From positions 59,417-123,416 of the forward strand of contig JAJDAD010000057.1 in NCBI GenBank assembly GCA_029262055.1: a DNA stretch of 64,000 nucleotides, given 5' to 3'. This document shows positions 48,701-62,246 of the stretch, piece by piece. How positions within the stretch are numbered: the first letter of the stretch is position 1; every line of letters starts with the position of its first letter. Below the pieces are notes generated by a model. The model had not been told where the DNA came from. It worked only from the letters and a program-made list of their open reading frames with translations, and did not search any database. The position numbers and the translations under genes are program-made. Origin of the DNA: Candidatus Zhuqueibacterota bacterium (GTDB lineage: Bacteria; Zhuqueibacterota; Zhuqueibacteria; Oceanimicrobiales; Oceanimicrobiaceae).

Positions 48701-49230
48701 GTCCTCTTGTGCTCCTCAATTTCCTGGGTCAGGGCCCGGTTGGCTCCGTCCTGCTGCACCAACTTGTCTTCCAGTTTTCGGACAAGAACTTCACTATACC
48801 TCTTTAAGAATGTGTCCTCATCCTGATCATCGTCAGGTAGAGTGGCAGGTTTTCCCTTGTTTGCCGCCGAAAGCACTTCTTCCACGGAACTGACCAACAA
48901 ATCCGGATCTGCAGGTTTGACCAGGAATTTATCCGCACCCAGGCTCATCGCGAGTTGCTCATCCCTGGCGTCGGTGTAGGTGCCGGTATAATAGACAAGA
49001 GGAATGTGATTCAATCCCTCATCCCGCTTCCATTCCCGGCAGAGTGTGAAGCCGTCTTTGCCCGGCATCAAAATATCCGTAACGATTAGATCCGGTGGAT
49101 CACGTCTGGCCTTTTTCAGAGCTTCTTCGCCATCTTCGGCTTCAACGATTTGGTGTCCGTTCCCCTCCAGCAGTACTTTCAGCATATAACGATCCTGGTT
49201 GTGATCGTCCACGATCATGATTCTACTCAT
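45781..49230 (-). CDS. Soluble hybrid histidine kinase (REC-GAF-PAS3-HK-REC)
   Basis: A 1149-residue cytoplasmic protein. An N-terminal receiver (D52) is followed by a coiled coil and a GAF domain at about 185-340. Three PAS domains lie between about 370 and 760; the third has an unusual Cys-containing insertion ([15 protein letters not shown]). HisKA has H791 (VAHDFNN), then HATPase_c and a C-terminal receiver (D1082). The ATG at 49230 has AGGAGCAGG close upstream and is preferred to a start 17 codons earlier. It overlaps the upstream response regulator gene by 8 bp, so the three genes from 52340 to 45781 form a coupled operon. Confidence 0.93.
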   Translation of the reverse strand: MSRIMIVDDHNQDRYMLKVLLEGNGHQIVEAEDGEEALKKARRDPPDLIVTDILMPGKDGFTLCREWKRDEGLNHIPLVYYTGTYTDARDEQLAMSLGADKFLVKPADPDLLVSSVEEVLSAANKGKPATLPDDDQDEDTFLKRYSEVLVRKLEDKLVQQDGANRALTQEIEEHKRTEAKLRKANRALQVLSDINQTLVRSKDENRLLEKVCKILVEVGGYHLAWVGIALHDNTNGIRLAAHAGENEEFLSRSQLSWAETGPDSEPAVRAINTGKIVIIPEIARSSVHRKWRDRCLQLGFGSTIALPMKVGQGVTGVLNIFSSAVDCFDSVEVALLKELADDMAYGIQTLHVASERDKAKADLDAAHEHLAATMNALPDLLFEVDKDGRIHDYRAKDRELLFVAPEIFLGKTMGEVLPAEAGRVVMSAIKKAVRKGSHTGDQYLLELPGGIKWFELSIAAKGDPEKPCGRLILLARDITVRKLAEEALRSSEAKYQNLYDRAPVAYFSVGSAGEILEVNKAAVKLTGYPMKELLRMKVFELYHEQSLRKAGDVFHSITSGHGVSNVGMVYRKKNGQIVHGLLSVSPDVGKDGRLVQRKSIVVDITARREAEKALLASEARYRGLVENVAVSICEGDCSDLKQYAESLQARGPCDFKEYFGQHPDDLGQCVKMIKLLDVNQFTLRMFGAKSVKELRNNIGRIIKGAHEVVANAVIRIAQNQMPFRTEVTLNTIHGDKVHVSLNVAVPPGHEHAYSLVLATMTDITDRRRLEEQLLHSQKMEAVGRLAGGVAHDFNNLLTVILGYCHMLVPVFEEGDPVRTDIQEINEAAERAVRLTRRLLAFSRRQVLHVRVLDLNQLLGGMEKMLRRLLREDVELRIIRDANLGTITADPSQIEQVIMNLAVNASDAMPGGGQLLITTQNTSYTESFLCAGAEVKAGDYILLTVADTGKGIPEKIQDKIFDPFFTTKELGHGTGLGLATVYGTVKQSGGHIWVSSEPGQGTSFTVCLTRSTEVAKPVRKTRTPDITGGDETILIVEDDETVRTLTHKMLAKYGYTVLEAEDGKSAMRTCKQYREPIHLVLTDVVMPKMSGPELIERVTELHTDVKVLYMSGYTDKMIDSAAIGKPGTGYIQKPFAPVVLALKVREVLEA

Positions 49231-49621
49231 TTCCTGCTCCTTTGCTTCTTGTTGCCGGAGGCAAATAGTGCGCAATATCATCCAGAAAGGTCTCCGGATT
49301 AATTGGCTTTTCGATGTATCCGGTACAGCCTGCTTTCATTGCCTTGTCGCGATCTCCCAGCATAGCGTAAGAGGTAACGGCTACAATATGAATGTGAACA
49401 AGGCGGGCATCCTTTCGCAATTCTCGCGCAACAGCATAGCCATCCATTGACGGCAGTTGAATATCCAATAAAATGAGATCCGGTGTAAGGCGGTGAGCCG
49501 CGTCTATTCCTTTTCGGCCATCGCGGGCCTGGATAACCTCGAGCCCGGCCGATTCAAGTAAGAACGTTGTAAGATAGAGATTCTGCTCGTTATCCTCGAT
49601 GACCAGAACTTTTGTTCGCAA
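49223..49621 (-). CDS. Single-domain response regulator (DivK/CheY-like)
   Basis: A 132-residue receiver with E9/D10, phospho-acceptor D53 (LLDIQLP) and the lysine in YIEKP. The TTG start has GGAG seven bases upstream. It overlaps the kinase gene before it by 32 bp and the one after it by 8 bp. It probably shuttles phosphate between the two kinases. Confidence 0.92.
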   Translation of the reverse strand: MRTKVLVIEDNEQNLYLTTFLLESAGLEVIQARDGRKGIDAAHRLTPDLILLDIQLPSMDGYAVARELRKDARLVHIHIVAVTSYAMLGDRDKAMKAGCTGYIEKPINPETFLDDIAHYLPPATRSKGAGNE

Positions 49622-52340
49622 CTTGCTCTCCTTTCCGCTCCAATGGCAGCTTTAGAATGAACGCACTCCCGGCTCTGAACTCGCTTTCCACCTCAAGCCA
49701 ACCCCCTAACATCTTTGTCAACTTCCTGCAAATAGGTAACCCCAGGCCAGTGCCTTCCCTGCGGCGATCCAGGCCACCGTCGAGCTGCCGGAATGTCTCA
49801 AAGATCTTGTCCCTATCCGCCGTCCTGATGCCGATCCCGGTGTCGATTACACTGGTTCTGATAAAGCCGTCACCAACCTGGCTCTTGATACGAATTTCGC
49901 CCTTTTCGGTAAACTTGATGGCATTGCTGATTAGGTTAATAAGGATTTGCTCGACCCGGCGTTGGTCGCTGGTCACATTGCTATTGCCGGGAGCGCTCTG
50001 AACCTTCATCGCTAGCTTCTTTTTCCTGGCCAAGGGCAACATTGACTGCACGGTCTGGTCAATGAGCTTGTAAAGATCAAAGGTGTCATAGTGCAGGTGT
50101 ACTTTTCCGGCTTCAATTCTCGAGATATCGAGTACATCGTTGATCAGGGCCAGAAGGTGATTGGCACTGCCACGCACCATCTCCAGTTGCTTATTCTGCT
50201 CTTGATTCAAGGGGCCGGCCATCCCTTTCAAGAGGATTCCAGTGAACCCAATAATAGAATTGAGCGGCGTGCGCAGTTCATGGCTCATGTTGGCCAGGAA
50301 GGTGCTTTTGGCGCGGTTGGCAACTTCTGCTTTTTCTTTAGAGACGATCAATTCGGTCGTGCGTTCTCTTACCAAATCTTCAAGGTGATCACGGTGTTTT
50401 CTTAATTCTTCATCGGCCCGCACCCGCTGGGTGATTTCCTGAACCATGCCGACCGACCGAAGAGGTTTTCCGTCACCATCATAGTAAGTTTTGCACCTTG
50501 CATTGACATATATGAGAGTATCATCTTTCAGCATAAATCTATGCACAATGTCATATGGAACTCGATCCTTTACCGATACATTGTAGGCATTGATCACCAT
50601 TTCTCTGTCATCCGGATGAATGAAATCCACATAGGCTTCAAACGTTGCCTGGATTTGCTGTGGCTCGAGACCGAATAGCCTGTATATTTCATCTGACCAA
50701 AGTGGTACATTGCTGACAATGTCATATAGCCAACTGCCAACACCACCCAAACGTTGAGCGGCGGATAGCATGTCCCTACTTTGCTTCAATTCTATTTCCG
50801 ATTGTTTGCGTTCGGTGATGTCGAAAGCGATACCGAGCACTCCCGACACCTCGCCGTCTGCCGACAAGACCGGCACTTTTGTCACGATGTAGGTATGCAG
50901 GCCGTCGTCATGGCGAGTCGTCTCTTCAGAAGTGACTGGCCGTTTGGTCTCCGCGACTCTGAGTTCGCTGGTCTGGTGCCTGCGGGCCACTTCTTTTGAA
51001 AAAAACCAGTCGTCGGTTTTGCCCTTGATCTCTTCAGTTTTGATTTTGTAGACCGTTTCAAACTGCTTATTGGCCATGACGTAACGGCCCGCAGTATCCT
51101 TGAAAAAGATGACGGCGCCGACATTGTCTAGTATATTGCGCAGAAACTCTTGCCGTTCGATCGCCGTCTTTTCGGCACGCTTACGTGCCGTGATGTCCCA
51201 ACTGACTCCCAGCAGGCGATTCGGCTCCTCACCGTCAGGGTTGTAAGCACTGCCCTTGGCCACAATTGTCCGGACTGTTTGATCGTGCAAAACAATACGA
51301 AACTCCGTGTCCAGCGATCTTCTTCTATGGAGAGCGTGATTAACCTCTTGTTTCACACGGGCTCTGTCGTCACCATGAACAGATTGTATCCAATCGGAAT
51401 AGCGGCCGGAAAACTCACTACGCGGGAGGCCACAAAGCTCATACATCGGTTGGTCACAGATCATGACATCGCTCTTCACATCCAGATCCCACATGCCGAT
51501 CTTCGCGGACTTTGTCGCCAGGGAGAGGCGCACCGTCAATTCCGCTTCCATCAGATCCTTCTCTTTCACGAGCGCTTCGTAGCGTCGGCGGTAGGTCAAG
51601 ATGGAGAAAACATCCTTCACATCCTGTGGTCTGCCATGCTGGGTTTCTTCGTAGTACTCTCTGGCAAATACCCGCAAGTAAGTGTAGAGTATGAGCGCAT
51701 AAAGGCATCCGGAAAAACCTTTTCCAACCAGATTGCTCTTCAGAATCTCTCCATACATCTCGTTCCCGGCGAAGGCCGCTGAGATGAATACCAGAGAATC
51801 AAAGGCTGAGACAGTCAGAAGGGCGAGCAGGATCCGGCCCAGGAGTGGTAGCGTGCGAATCTTGAGGAATAAGAACTCATACACGATGATAATCAGGATA
51901 GAATCCAGCAGCAACGTGGCGGTACCAAAGACAAACAGCCGGAGATCCACACTGAACAAAGAAGGTGGTACGCCGAGCAGGTTAAGGCCGTCGGCAGTTC
52001 GCATTTGAAAATTGGTCACCACTGAAAAAGCTGTCAACGTCACGTTTGCCATGATGATACCATAGATGAACGTCCGGGTCTGCGGCACACCTTCCTTCAA
52101 GTAGATGAGCAATATTGCAAACAGGGTTGAGCTAAACAGAACCACTGAGCCGGGCGACACGACATATAGATCAAGAACATTGACATAAACAGTCGAAGCC
52201 AGAACTGTTTGTAAGTACTGATTGGACCCAATGAAAATGTAGAGCAGAGCCAAACCGAACTTGTTCTTGATCCGGTGAAGCAAAAGTATGAAAGTCGAGA
52301 CAAATATTATCTCGGCGATAATCACAAACAAATTGGCCAT
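49590..52340 (-). CDS. Membrane histidine kinase with seven-helix sensor and PAS domains
   Basis: A 916-residue protein. The first 215 residues contain about seven hydrophobic helices of no family I recognise. Three to four PAS/PAC domains follow (about 265-655), including ITARKRAE-, ITERKQSE- and ITQRVRADE-type junctions. A HisKA domain has H687 (NMSHELRTP), and HATPase_c has NLISNAIKF and GTGLGL. There is no receiver on this protein; the next gene supplies one. The ATG at 52340 has GGAGG eight bases upstream. The alternative at 52355 is five codons longer. Confidence 0.92.
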   Translation of the reverse strand: MANLFVIIAEIIFVSTFILLLHRIKNKFGLALLYIFIGSNQYLQTVLASTVYVNVLDLYVVSPGSVVLFSSTLFAILLIYLKEGVPQTRTFIYGIIMANVTLTAFSVVTNFQMRTADGLNLLGVPPSLFSVDLRLFVFGTATLLLDSILIIIVYEFLFLKIRTLPLLGRILLALLTVSAFDSLVFISAAFAGNEMYGEILKSNLVGKGFSGCLYALILYTYLRVFAREYYEETQHGRPQDVKDVFSILTYRRRYEALVKEKDLMEAELTVRLSLATKSAKIGMWDLDVKSDVMICDQPMYELCGLPRSEFSGRYSDWIQSVHGDDRARVKQEVNHALHRRRSLDTEFRIVLHDQTVRTIVAKGSAYNPDGEEPNRLLGVSWDITARKRAEKTAIERQEFLRNILDNVGAVIFFKDTAGRYVMANKQFETVYKIKTEEIKGKTDDWFFSKEVARRHQTSELRVAETKRPVTSEETTRHDDGLHTYIVTKVPVLSADGEVSGVLGIAFDITERKQSEIELKQSRDMLSAAQRLGGVGSWLYDIVSNVPLWSDEIYRLFGLEPQQIQATFEAYVDFIHPDDREMVINAYNVSVKDRVPYDIVHRFMLKDDTLIYVNARCKTYYDGDGKPLRSVGMVQEITQRVRADEELRKHRDHLEDLVRERTTELIVSKEKAEVANRAKSTFLANMSHELRTPLNSIIGFTGILLKGMAGPLNQEQNKQLEMVRGSANHLLALINDVLDISRIEAGKVHLHYDTFDLYKLIDQTVQSMLPLARKKKLAMKVQSAPGNSNVTSDQRRVEQILINLISNAIKFTEKGEIRIKSQVGDGFIRTSVIDTGIGIRTADRDKIFETFRQLDGGLDRRREGTGLGLPICRKLTKMLGGWLEVESEFRAGSAFILKLPLERKGEQVANKSSGHRG

Positions 52341-52360
52341 CTCCGTTCCCTCCATTCACC

Positions 52361-52993
52361 TCAAATAACAGTATCCATGTTATTTCGCCCAGCAGATAAT
52401 TGCAGGCTCAGCAGTACATATGCGATGCTCTGAGACACACAATCATAACTACCGGGAACAACCAAACCGTATGCCATCCGTTTCACCAGGGTAAACCGTC
52501 CCACGCAACCACAATAAAACCATAGAATTGCCCTATCGACTGATCGCATCTCCAGCAAGTATCTTGCATGACACCTGCAGGTGAAATGACCGCCAGGCCC
52601 GCCAAATGCCCATATGCCAACCACCTGGCGTGGCCGGGTTGACTCGCCTGTCGCGAATGCTAGAGGTTGTAAGCATTTTAAATCACCAGGTATCTGGTGG
52701 CCCGGAGGTTGGAACAGATGGTCGCGCACAAGAATCAAAGCAACAGCGCCGGTCCCGGTAACTACACTGCGGTGCCCGAACCTGGCGCCGCCTGAGTGGT
52801 GCCCTGTCGCTAAACTCCACGCAAAGACGCTATCGTTGGATAGGAGCGTACCCGTCGTCACCCGCTCGACCGAGCCGGTCACACCGACGAGAGATTCCCC
52901 GCTCTGCTTGTCGGTGAGCGTGTATGTAGTGCTTCCAGCAAGCACACATCCCGTAAGCACGAACAACGCTGTGAAGCCGGCAAGGCTGGTCAT
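52361..52993 (-). CDS. Putative lipoprotein, possibly with damaged 3' part
   Basis: The first 60 codons look real: GGAGGT just before the ATG at 52993, a lipoprotein signal with lipobox LTGC, and a plausible mature start (STTYTLTDKQSGES). The remaining 150 codons have unusual composition for this genome (many Cys, Trp and His, little helix or strand pattern) and may be out of frame. No family is recognised. It lies just upstream of the three-gene kinase operon on the same strand. Confidence 0.35.
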   Translation of the reverse strand: MTSLAGFTALFVLTGCVLAGSTTYTLTDKQSGESLVGVTGSVERVTTGTLLSNDSVFAWSLATGHHSGGARFGHRSVVTGTGAVALILVRDHLFQPPGHQIPGDLKCLQPLAFATGESTRPRQVVGIWAFGGPGGHFTCRCHARYLLEMRSVDRAILWFYCGCVGRFTLVKRMAYGLVVPGSYDCVSQSIAYVLLSLQLSAGRNNMDTVI

Positions 52994-53308
52994 GACCACC
53001 TCCATGGTTAGTCTGCTTGCGGGCGTTTATGTAATGTATGTCTCACCGCCAGTTACACACCCGAGATGCTCAACCCTAGGGTGGCATCCGGCTGAGGCGG
53101 CTTTGCTCACTGAACCACGGGTAAACTGCCACCGGAGGGCCAGCAGGGAAATCTGAAAAGTCACCTCCAACAGCATTTCCCTCCAGACTTGGACTTAGAA
53201 CGGGCTGTGGAATGCTGGCAACAATTCATGCACTCATTTTAACGATTGGTATTATTGAGCCTTGCCAGGGCCGGGTTTCGAAAGTAGGAAGAGTTCTTGC
53301 AGAACGTC
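52994..53308. other. Non-coding stretch
   Basis: About 315 bp between the small frame at 53309 and the putative lipoprotein. I see no gene, RNA or repeat. It should hold the promoter for the lipoprotein/kinase genes. Confidence 0.3.
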
Positions 53309-53536
53309 TCAGGCTCGGAATGTACTTACTTCGGACGAGGTGGGAAGGAACGGGAACGTAAGGCCTATGACCCTGATTTTTAAATATTCGAATCCTTGTT
53401 TTAAAAAGAAAGGAAAAACTTCTCCGGTCTGATTTTCAGTCTTCCAACCAAGGTGCGATAGTGTTTCTTTTGTGATTCCATAGTACTCCTTCTCCAAAGT
53501 ACCGTTGAGGTGCCTGAGGATGATCCTCTCCCTCAC
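53309..53536 (-). CDS. Small hypothetical protein downstream of the DHOD-like gene
   Basis: A 75-codon frame starting with GTG that overlaps the stop of the preceding gene (GTGA), a layout typical of translational coupling. It has no signal, membrane segment or known motif. The first 55 residues (GTLEKEYYGITKETLSHLGW) are ordinary soluble-protein composition, while the C-terminal part is hydrophobic. It may be a truncated gene or chance. Confidence 0.3.
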   Translation of the reverse strand: MRERIILRHLNGTLEKEYYGITKETLSHLGWKTENQTGEVFPFFLKQGFEYLKIRVIGLTFPFLPTSSEVSTFRA

Positions 53537-54534
53537 AAATGTTGCGGCTTGAAACTCGTAAGGGCTTTCATGTACTGGGTTCGCTCAAAAGCCGTGGGGT
53601 TGGCGCAGTTCTTCTGACTCATGCTCCCCAGCATCTGCGTGACTGATTCGTATTCATTTTCCTCCATCCACTGCACCATCTCTTTCTCGATTTCAGTGAT
53701 CTCCTGAATTCCGTTTTTCAGTAAAACCGAACAGAGCAGCGTAACGCTCGCACCGGCCATCACCATCTTGATCACATCCGGCGCCTTGTGAATGCCTGAG
53801 GTCGCGGCCAGATCGCCTTGCAACTGCCCGTAGAGAATGGCAACCCACCGCATCGGTAGCCGCATTGCCATGGGTGTACTGAGCATGACCCTCGGTACGA
53901 CCTCAAAGGTATTAAGATCGATATCAGGTTGATAGAAGCGATTAAACAGGACAAGCGCATCAGCGCCGGCGTCGTCGAACCTTTTGGCCATGTTCGCAAA
54001 GTTGCTGAAGAACGGGCTGGCCTTAACCGCCACCGGGATGTCAACCGCAGCCTCGACTGCGGTCAGGATGTCAATGTAGTCATCTTCAACCTGCGAACCG
54101 GGCCGCCCGGGTTCCGTTTCTATGTGGTAGATATTCAGCTCGATGGCGTTTGCACCGGCGCCTTCTATCAGAGTCGCAAATTCGGTCCAACTACCGGGGG
54201 AGGTCGCATTGAGACTGGCGATAACCGGAATATCGACGGCCTCCTGCGCTTTCCGGATGTGCTCAAGATACTCGTCGGCATGCAGGACGAACCGCTCGGG
54301 CTCGGGGAAAAAGGTCAGCGACTCCGCAAAACTCTCAGTGTTGTACGATAAGTGGTGTTCCAGCTCCTGCGTCTCGTGGCGGATCTGCTCCTCAAACAGA
54401 GAGTGCAAAACCAGAGCGGCTGCACCAGCGTCTTCCATGCGCTTGATATTGTCCAGATCCTCGGACAATGGCGACGCGGAAGGCACCAGCGGAGACCGCA
54501 GTTTCATGCCCAGATATTTGGTTGTTAAGTCCAT
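53533..54534 (-). CDS. Dihydroorotate dehydrogenase-like flavoprotein
   Basis: A 333-residue FMN-type TIM-barrel protein. The N-terminus MDLTTKYLGMKLRSPLVPSASP and later segments (IPVIASLNATSPG, ANAIELNIY, VAVKASPFF, ADALVLFNRFYQP) fit the DHOD/PreA superfamily. It is the subtype repeatedly found beside pyruvate:ferredoxin oxidoreductase rather than in pyrimidine operons. Its true reaction is not established. It follows nifJ by 96 bp on the same strand. ATG start. Confidence 0.88.
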   Translation of the reverse strand: MDLTTKYLGMKLRSPLVPSASPLSEDLDNIKRMEDAGAAALVLHSLFEEQIRHETQELEHHLSYNTESFAESLTFFPEPERFVLHADEYLEHIRKAQEAVDIPVIASLNATSPGSWTEFATLIEGAGANAIELNIYHIETEPGRPGSQVEDDYIDILTAVEAAVDIPVAVKASPFFSNFANMAKRFDDAGADALVLFNRFYQPDIDLNTFEVVPRVMLSTPMAMRLPMRWVAILYGQLQGDLAATSGIHKAPDVIKMVMAGASVTLLCSVLLKNGIQEITEIEKEMVQWMEENEYESVTQMLGSMSQKNCANPTAFERTQYMKALTSFKPQHL

Positions 54535-54630
54535 CTCAGCGCCCTTTATTTTGAATTATAAGAACGAACTCCGATTTCTTCTATTTTGAAAGTCAGGCAA
54601 GAAGTGTCAACCAATGAGGTCTGCCCCACG

Positions 54631-58197
<3,567 letters not shown>

Positions 58198-58785
58198 TCT
58201 CAAATCTCCAAGTTCATCTCTCTGCCGCAACCGCGCAACTACCCCACTCAATCGATATCCGGAGGAAATTCCCAGTTCGATGACCTGGCCCTAACGTCGC
58301 ACGCGGCACAAAACCATGGATACGGTCACTTGTTTAGAAGGTATGTGTATATTCCTGCCTTGACTCACAAAAACGGTGCCACAGTTGTACCGTGAGACGA
58401 AACAAGCTAAACACAAGTAAAATTAATGGCTTATGGCTTTTGAGTATAAGGACGAATAGAGAAAGATTCCTACCTGTGCCAAGGCATCATGGTTTCCTTC
58501 TTATTCCTGGGAAAACAAGTGGCGAAAATACGTAGAAGCTGCCACGCGTGTCAGGTTGGGTTGGCCCCGACAGGTAGGATTCTTCGGCTCAGTGCAGCCA
58601 CAAAAAAGAGGTTGAGGGAGTGTCACGGAAATCTCAGGGCAGCACAGCGTTTCCCGGTCCAGAATCCTCCCCCGGGACCACTTCTCTGTTGGTCTTAATA
58701 AATGTGCCGATGTCAAGAACTCAGAATTCCGGCAATCGCATGGGTGAAAAATGGCGATGCAAAAATCGTCAGTAAGATCCAGGTC
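58198..58785. other. nifJ upstream region
   Basis: A 588-bp non-coding region between the SBBP-repeat gene and nifJ, both minus strand. It holds the inverted repeat at 58463-58584 and presumably the nifJ promoter. No gene is recognised. Confidence 0.4.
58463..58584. repeat. 122-bp segment bounded by 15-bp inverted repeats
   Basis: The left arm AAGATTCCTACCTGT (58463-58477) and right arm ACAGGTAGGATTCTT (58570-58584) are inverted with 14 of 15 matches. Just inside, GCCAA and TTGGC also pair after a short bulge. It could be a miniature transposable element remnant or a long RNA stem. No target-site duplication is obvious at the ends. Confidence 0.5.
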
Positions 58786-61700
58786 TCACTTAAGCAACAC
58801 AAGCTTTTTCACTTCCGCAAAGCGCCTGGCGGTCGATAGCAGGGGGTTGGCTTCCAAGCGGTAAACATAGGTGCCGCTGGGGGCGTTAGCCGGATTCCAC
58901 CGCACCTCATACACCCCGGACGCCTGCCGCGCATCGATGAGCTGGTCTGCTTCCTGCCCGAGCAGGTTGTAGACCTTCAGGGTTACCCGGCTGGCATTTT
59001 CCAGGCGGTAACGAATGGTGGTGCCTGCGTTGAAGGGATTGGGGTAATTTTGTGAGAGATTGAATGTGCGTAGCGTTTGTCCCACGTCTGACTGGGTGTA
59101 TTTGATCGTGGTGACCATGGCTCTGCCGGTGGTGCCGGTCACATAAACGTTGCCCCAGGCATCCACGATGATTTTGCTGGGTTCATCGGCAGCGTCTTCA
59201 GGGCTGTTGTGCCGGGCCTGCCATTCAAGCTCACCGGAAGTACTGTATTTGAGAGTCATAAAGTCGCTGTTCGCGCTTGCGCCATAGGTCTCTCCGGTGA
59301 CGTAGGCGTTGCCGAAGCCATCGAGGGCAAGACTGTTTGGCCAAAGGTGCACACCAGGTACGCCGTAGCGCTGCACCCAGAGCCGGTTGCCGTTATTGTC
59401 AAATCTGGCTGTCGCGAATTCTACGTAGCCACCACTTTGGCTGCGGCCGCCCGTAACGACGACATTACCGCTTAAGTCGACGGCGAAATCGACCGGTCTG
59501 CCCCACGAGTCTTCGCCGTAACGCGCAACCCATTTTTCTACTCCATTGTTTCCATACTTGACAACAATGAAATCATTACCGGTCTCGTTGCTATAGTCTG
59601 TACCCAAAACGTGGACATTCTTCAAAGCATCCAAAGCGATGGCCTGTGCAAAGTCGTGGGGGCTTCGCACGGCCCATTTGTGATTGCCTGAGGCATCATA
59701 CTTCACGGTCAAAAAATTACGGTTGGCTTGGGATGGCGAATCAGAATCATCACTAGTGCCCGTAACGTAAACACTGCCATCAGCATCCACCGCCAAATCT
59801 ACGGGCTCTGCCTCGTTGTCATCCCTGGCTATCCACACAACCTCGCCGTCTGAATCATACTTGACAGTCATGTAGTTGCTGTGCCGCAACTCCGTGTCAT
59901 CGTGGATTTGGATGCCCGTCACGTAAACATTGCCGGCTCCATCGACAGCAATAGCCTTGCTTGACTCCAGAACCTCCGCATCACCTACAGTTGCGCGCCA
60001 GACTTCATTTCCTTCCGGATCATATTTGATGGTGACGATGTTATCTGACCAAAACTTGTCACCTGTAACATAAACATTTCCGAAGGCGTCGACTGTCAAA
60101 GCCACTGGTCGGTCATCGCCATCATCCGGCCCGTTGTGGGTGGTGATCCACTCTTCTTCTCCAGACTGATTATACTTGATCAGCAAATAATCCGTACCGC
60201 GGCCGGCGACGACGCTGCTGGCAAGGACGTACAAGTGGCCTGCGTCATCGTAGGTCATATCAACAGGTTCATCATTGGAATTGCCTTCACGGTTATAGAT
60301 GCTTGACCATTGCTGAATCCCTAGAGAGTTGTATTTTAGGGTCGCGCAACCAAAACCGGTATTGGCGTTCCTGGTGTAACCCGTTAAGTATGTATTGCCT
60401 GACTCGTCGATGGCCAGGCCATACGCGCGGTCAGCGTCACCGTCACCATCAAACGTACGAACCCACTTGAGAAAACCATCCGGACGATACTTCAGGATGG
60501 CATAATCAGGCTGGGACTCTCCGTCGTTTACCAGCCATCCGGCTACACTAACGTCGCCACTGCCGTCAAGCTGGATACGATAACCGGCGTCATCCCGGCC
60601 CGCTGACCCGGCATGGCGTGCCGCCCAAAGTTGCAGCCCATCTGTGTTGTATTTTATCGTCAGAATATCTTCTCGTGAATCTCCCCCTGCACTCGTACCG
60701 GTTACATAGACATTGCCCAGGTCATCAACGGCGAGATCAAAGGCTTCATCCCTGGCATTGGCAGGCCCATCATAGCTGGCTGCCCAGATCTGCTGCCCGT
60801 TGTTGCCGTACTTGACGGTCGTTATATCACTGTCATCGCCACCAAAGTTGGTCCCGGTCACATAAACACTTCCGTGCTGGTCAACAGAAATGGCAGTGGC
60901 CGTACTGTGCACATTTTGGGTGAAGTGCCTGGTCTGCCATTGTTCAACGCCATTGTCATCGTACTTGATGGTCAGATAATCCCGGCCATGGTAGTCTTGG
61001 CCGTCTACGGCACCGGTAATGTAGACATTGCCAAATGCGTCGATGTCCAAATCCCACACATTGGCAAACTCCGTCGTGGTATGATGTGCAGCGACCCATT
61101 GTTCAACGCCGTCCGAGTTGTACTTAATTGTGGCAAACCCCGTCGACGTGCCACCGGACGGTGAGCCTCCAGTAACATACACGTTACCCGCACTGTCAAC
61201 AACCATAGCAGACAGCCAGTCACCGCCATAGCTCAACGCACTTGGACCATCATAGTGGGACTGCCATTGCTGCGTACCATCCGGGCTGTATTTGATGGTT
61301 ACAAAGTCCGTATTGTGTATGCCGGGACCGTGACTCGTACCCGAGACATAGACGTTGCCGGACGCATCCAAACCGACGGCAGCTGCCCAATCATAGTCGT
61401 TTGCGCCACCATTGTACATCGCGGTCCAAAGCAACTGGCCGTCCGCCCCATATTTCGCCGTGAGAAAATCGCTGCCATACGGCGTATTCTCTGCGTACCC
61501 CGCGATGTAGACGTTCCCTGCTGCATCCACAGCCACGTCAACAGCCACCTCAGCGCTTGCCGCGTTACCTGAGCCGTAGCGCCTGACCCAGGCTTCGCGC
61601 ACACCGTCCGCTTGTCGGGAAATCTCGCCTTGGGCTGCATTGCTTAGCGGCAGCGCCGGTAGCCATTCGCCTTTTCTATCAGAGTTGAAATGGAGCTCGA

Positions 61701-61881
61701 ATCCGGATTCCTTCATCGCGGTGGGCAAGCATTGGTGCAAATCAGGAGACATGGGCAGAGACTTGACGAGCGCTTCCCGTCCAGGCCGCCGCGACTGCTG
61801 AAATGCGTGAAGACACTCCTGCGGAAGCAGGAAAAAACTCATGAGGACTGTAACGCAAAAAGGCATCAATACCCGGTTCAT
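58786..61881 (-). CDS. Secreted SBBP-repeat beta-propeller protein with T9SS tail
   Basis: A 1031-residue exported protein with a signal peptide (hydrophobic core about 8-20). About 16 SBBP-type repeats of 45-60 residues follow, each with a GNVYVTG-like strand and an (F/L)xTIKYxxxG strand. The last 90 residues are a T9SS/FlgD-like sorting domain (LSQNYPNPFNAGTTIRY...KKLVLLK). GGGAGG precedes the ATG. The repeats should fold into propellers on the cell surface or outside. No enzymatic motif is visible. It is not in an operon with its neighbours. Confidence 0.88.
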   Translation of the reverse strand: MNRVLMPFCVTVLMSFFLLPQECLHAFQQSRRPGREALVKSLPMSPDLHQCLPTAMKESGFELHFNSDRKGEWLPALPLSNAAQGEISRQADGVREAWVRRYGSGNAASAEVAVDVAVDAAGNVYIAGYAENTPYGSDFLTAKYGADGQLLWTAMYNGGANDYDWAAAVGLDASGNVYVSGTSHGPGIHNTDFVTIKYSPDGTQQWQSHYDGPSALSYGGDWLSAMVVDSAGNVYVTGGSPSGGTSTGFATIKYNSDGVEQWVAAHHTTTEFANVWDLDIDAFGNVYITGAVDGQDYHGRDYLTIKYDDNGVEQWQTRHFTQNVHSTATAISVDQHGSVYVTGTNFGGDDSDITTVKYGNNGQQIWAASYDGPANARDEAFDLAVDDLGNVYVTGTSAGGDSREDILTIKYNTDGLQLWAARHAGSAGRDDAGYRIQLDGSGDVSVAGWLVNDGESQPDYAILKYRPDGFLKWVRTFDGDGDADRAYGLAIDESGNTYLTGYTRNANTGFGCATLKYNSLGIQQWSSIYNREGNSNDEPVDMTYDDAGHLYVLASSVVAGRGTDYLLIKYNQSGEEEWITTHNGPDDGDDRPVALTVDAFGNVYVTGDKFWSDNIVTIKYDPEGNEVWRATVGDAEVLESSKAIAVDGAGNVYVTGIQIHDDTELRHSNYMTVKYDSDGEVVWIARDDNEAEPVDLAVDADGSVYVTGTSDDSDSPSQANRNFLTVKYDASGNHKWAVRSPHDFAQAIALDALKNVHVLGTDYSNETGNDFIVVKYGNNGVEKWVARYGEDSWGRPVDFAVDLSGNVVVTGGRSQSGGYVEFATARFDNNGNRLWVQRYGVPGVHLWPNSLALDGFGNAYVTGETYGASANSDFMTLKYSTSGELEWQARHNSPEDAADEPSKIIVDAWGNVYVTGTTGRAMVTTIKYTQSDVGQTLRTFNLSQNYPNPFNAGTTIRYRLENASRVTLKVYNLLGQEADQLIDARQASGVYEVRWNPANAPSGTYVYRLEANPLLSTARRFAEVKKLVLLK

Positions 61882-62246
61882 GGCAACCTCCCAATTTCGA
61901 TCTGCGTGGTCAAATCTTCATAGGTAGGACCTGCAATTGCGAAACGGCACTCAATTACAGCTCTATCCTCAAGACAATTCCTCAGACGTCACATTGAGTC
62001 GCAGTCCTGGATTCTGAGTCTCCACTAAGGAACAACATATGAAAAGCCCCAGTCGGTCGACCCAGGATCCTTCGCACGCCAATGACTTATTGCGCAACAA
62101 TCTGACACTTCGTGCGAGGAACGACCTCAAACCAGAATGAGAAGTGTGAGTAACTAAAATACTGCCGGTAAGCGACCTTATTCCACGACAACGGGGGAAG
62201 TTCAGAATCTTGATAAGTGCTAACGAATCAGGTGATCGGGTGCAGT
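61882..62246. other. Intergenic region
   Basis: A 365-bp region between the hydrogenase maturation protease gene end and the SBBP gene start. It should hold a terminator for the hydrogenase operon and the SBBP promoter, but I cannot identify either by eye. Confidence 0.35.

Noticed and set aside
52614..53156. 180-codon plus-strand frame opposite the putative lipoprotein
   Set aside because: No ribosome-binding site, signal or family pattern. The opposite strand at least has a good lipoprotein start.
58786..61881. Regular repeats as a possible CRISPR or satellite array
   Set aside because: The periodicity comes from protein-coding SBBP repeats of unequal length in one intact frame.
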